Source: Rhodocyclaceae bacterium
Lineage (GTDB): Bacteria; Pseudomonadota; Gammaproteobacteria; Burkholderiales; Rhodocyclaceae
Assembly: GCA_025361105.1 (NCBI GenBank)
Contig: JANYAW010000312.1
Coordinates: 1 to 5,713, forward strand
Length of the DNA: 5,713 nucleotides
Direction of reading: 5' to 3'
The notes beneath the pieces were generated by a model that saw only the letters and a program-made list of their open reading frames with translations, was not told the DNA's origin and made no database searches. Shown here one piece after another: positions 5,140 to 5,713 of this stretch. The position numbers were made by a program, and so were the translations under genes. Position 1 is the stretch's first letter. Each line of letters opens with the position of its first letter.

Positions 5140-5713
5140 TTATTTTTGCGCGTCGAGGCGAAATTTAACGAAAGATCCCGGTGCATCGTCGAGCACTTTG
5201 AATTTGCCTTTCAGTGGATTTCTCGCCGCGACTTTGGCGTTGTCCAGGCCGCTAATCCAAGCCTGCCAATCGTTCCACCACGAGCCTTCGTGCTGCGTCG
5301 CAGCGGAAAACCAGTCATCGGGTTTGGCCGGATTTTTCTTGGCTTCGTTGGTCCAATAGCCGTATTTGTTCGCCGATGGCGGATTGACAATGCCTGCGAT
5401 ATGCCCTGAGCCGCCGAGTACAAAACGCACCGGTCCGCCCAGTGCTTGCGAACCAAGATAGGTACCTTTCCACGGTGCGATGTGATCTTCGACTGTCGAG
5501 ATGAAATAGGCGGGCGTTTTGACTTTCTTCAAATCAATCGGCGTGTCGAGCAAGGTGATGCCGCCGGGTTCACGGAGCAAATTGTTGAGATACATATTGC
5601 GCAAATAAAAACTGTGCATCTTGTAAGGCATGCGCGTGGCATCGGAATTCCAGAACAGCAAATCAAAAGGAAATGGTTCTTTGCCCATCAAATAATTATT
5701 GACGACAAAAGTC
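5140..5713 (-). CDS. phaC: Class I poly(3-hydroxyalkanoate) synthase, C-terminal part
   Basis: C-terminal third of a PHA synthase, which polymerises hydroxyacyl-CoA into storage polyester at the granule surface. The frame is open to the right edge, so the start, the N-terminal domain and the nucleophilic cysteine lie outside the window. The visible alpha/beta-hydrolase part holds VVNNYLMGKEPFPFDLLFWN at its start. The catalytic aspartate is in STVEDHIAPW (codon 5485-5487) and the catalytic histidine in LGGSGHIAG (codon 5401-5403). Class I end motifs KYGYWTN and ATQHEGSWWNDW follow. These correspond to Asp480 and His508 of the Cupriavidus enzyme. The gene is followed not by phaA or phaB but by engB, 11 bp away. 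Family assignment is secure; only granule-related function can be inferred. Confidence 0.97.
   Translation of the reverse strand, partial: TFVVNNYLMGKEPFPFDLLFWNSDATRMPYKMHSFYLRNMYLNNLLREPGGITLLDTPIDLKKVKTPAYFISTVEDHIAPWKGTYLGSQALGGPVRFVLGGSGHIAGIVNPPSANKYGYWTNEAKKNPAKPDDWFSAATQHEGSWWNDWQAWISGLDNAKVAARNPLKGKFKVLDDAPGSFVKFRLDAQK

Overview
The window looks like a chromosomal piece of a betaproteobacterium, perhaps of the Burkholderiales. The evidence is gene content: a class I polyhydroxyalkanoate synthase, a Mg-type (cysteine-free) HemB next to EngB, and a moderately GC-rich sequence. The genus cannot be read from this sequence alone. No insertion sequence, CRISPR array, tRNA or rRNA is visible.

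Layout, left to right. (1) The 3' part of a short-chain dehydrogenase gene (+) enters from the left edge and overlaps the next gene tail to tail. (2) On the minus strand lies a compact sulfur-handling operon, read from about 2659 down to 579: a BigR/SqrR-type ArsR repressor with a cysteine pair, two half-size YeeE/YedE membrane proteins, and a TauE/SafE exporter. (3) Divergent from it is a small AhpD/carboxymuconolactone-decarboxylase-family gene (+). The AT-rich strip between them carries two face-to-face promoters that overlap the same palindrome, so one repressor could control both directions. (4) hemB, engB and the end of phaC follow, all on the minus strand (transcription order phaC, engB, hemB).

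The 326-bp gap between engB and hemB is the most interesting stretch. On the plus strand, divergent from hemB, it holds a promoter-like sequence, four back-to-back stem-loops and a rho-independent terminator. Together these predict a structured RNA of about 127 nt (4249-4375). The second hairpin displays UCACCUCC in its loop, the same eight bases as the anti-Shine-Dalgarno tail of 16S rRNA. This is a candidate regulatory small RNA. A hemB-associated RNA motif has, as far as I recall, been described in Burkholderia, and this locus should be compared with it.

Working model for the sulfur locus (inference): reactive sulfur oxidises the cysteine pair of the repressor, releasing the shared operator. 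The YeeE/YedE pair would then move thiosulfate or a related sulfur compound, TauE/SafE would export sulfite or a similar anion, and the AhpD-like protein would supply a thiol redox activity. The persulfide dioxygenase usual in BigR operons is absent from this cluster.
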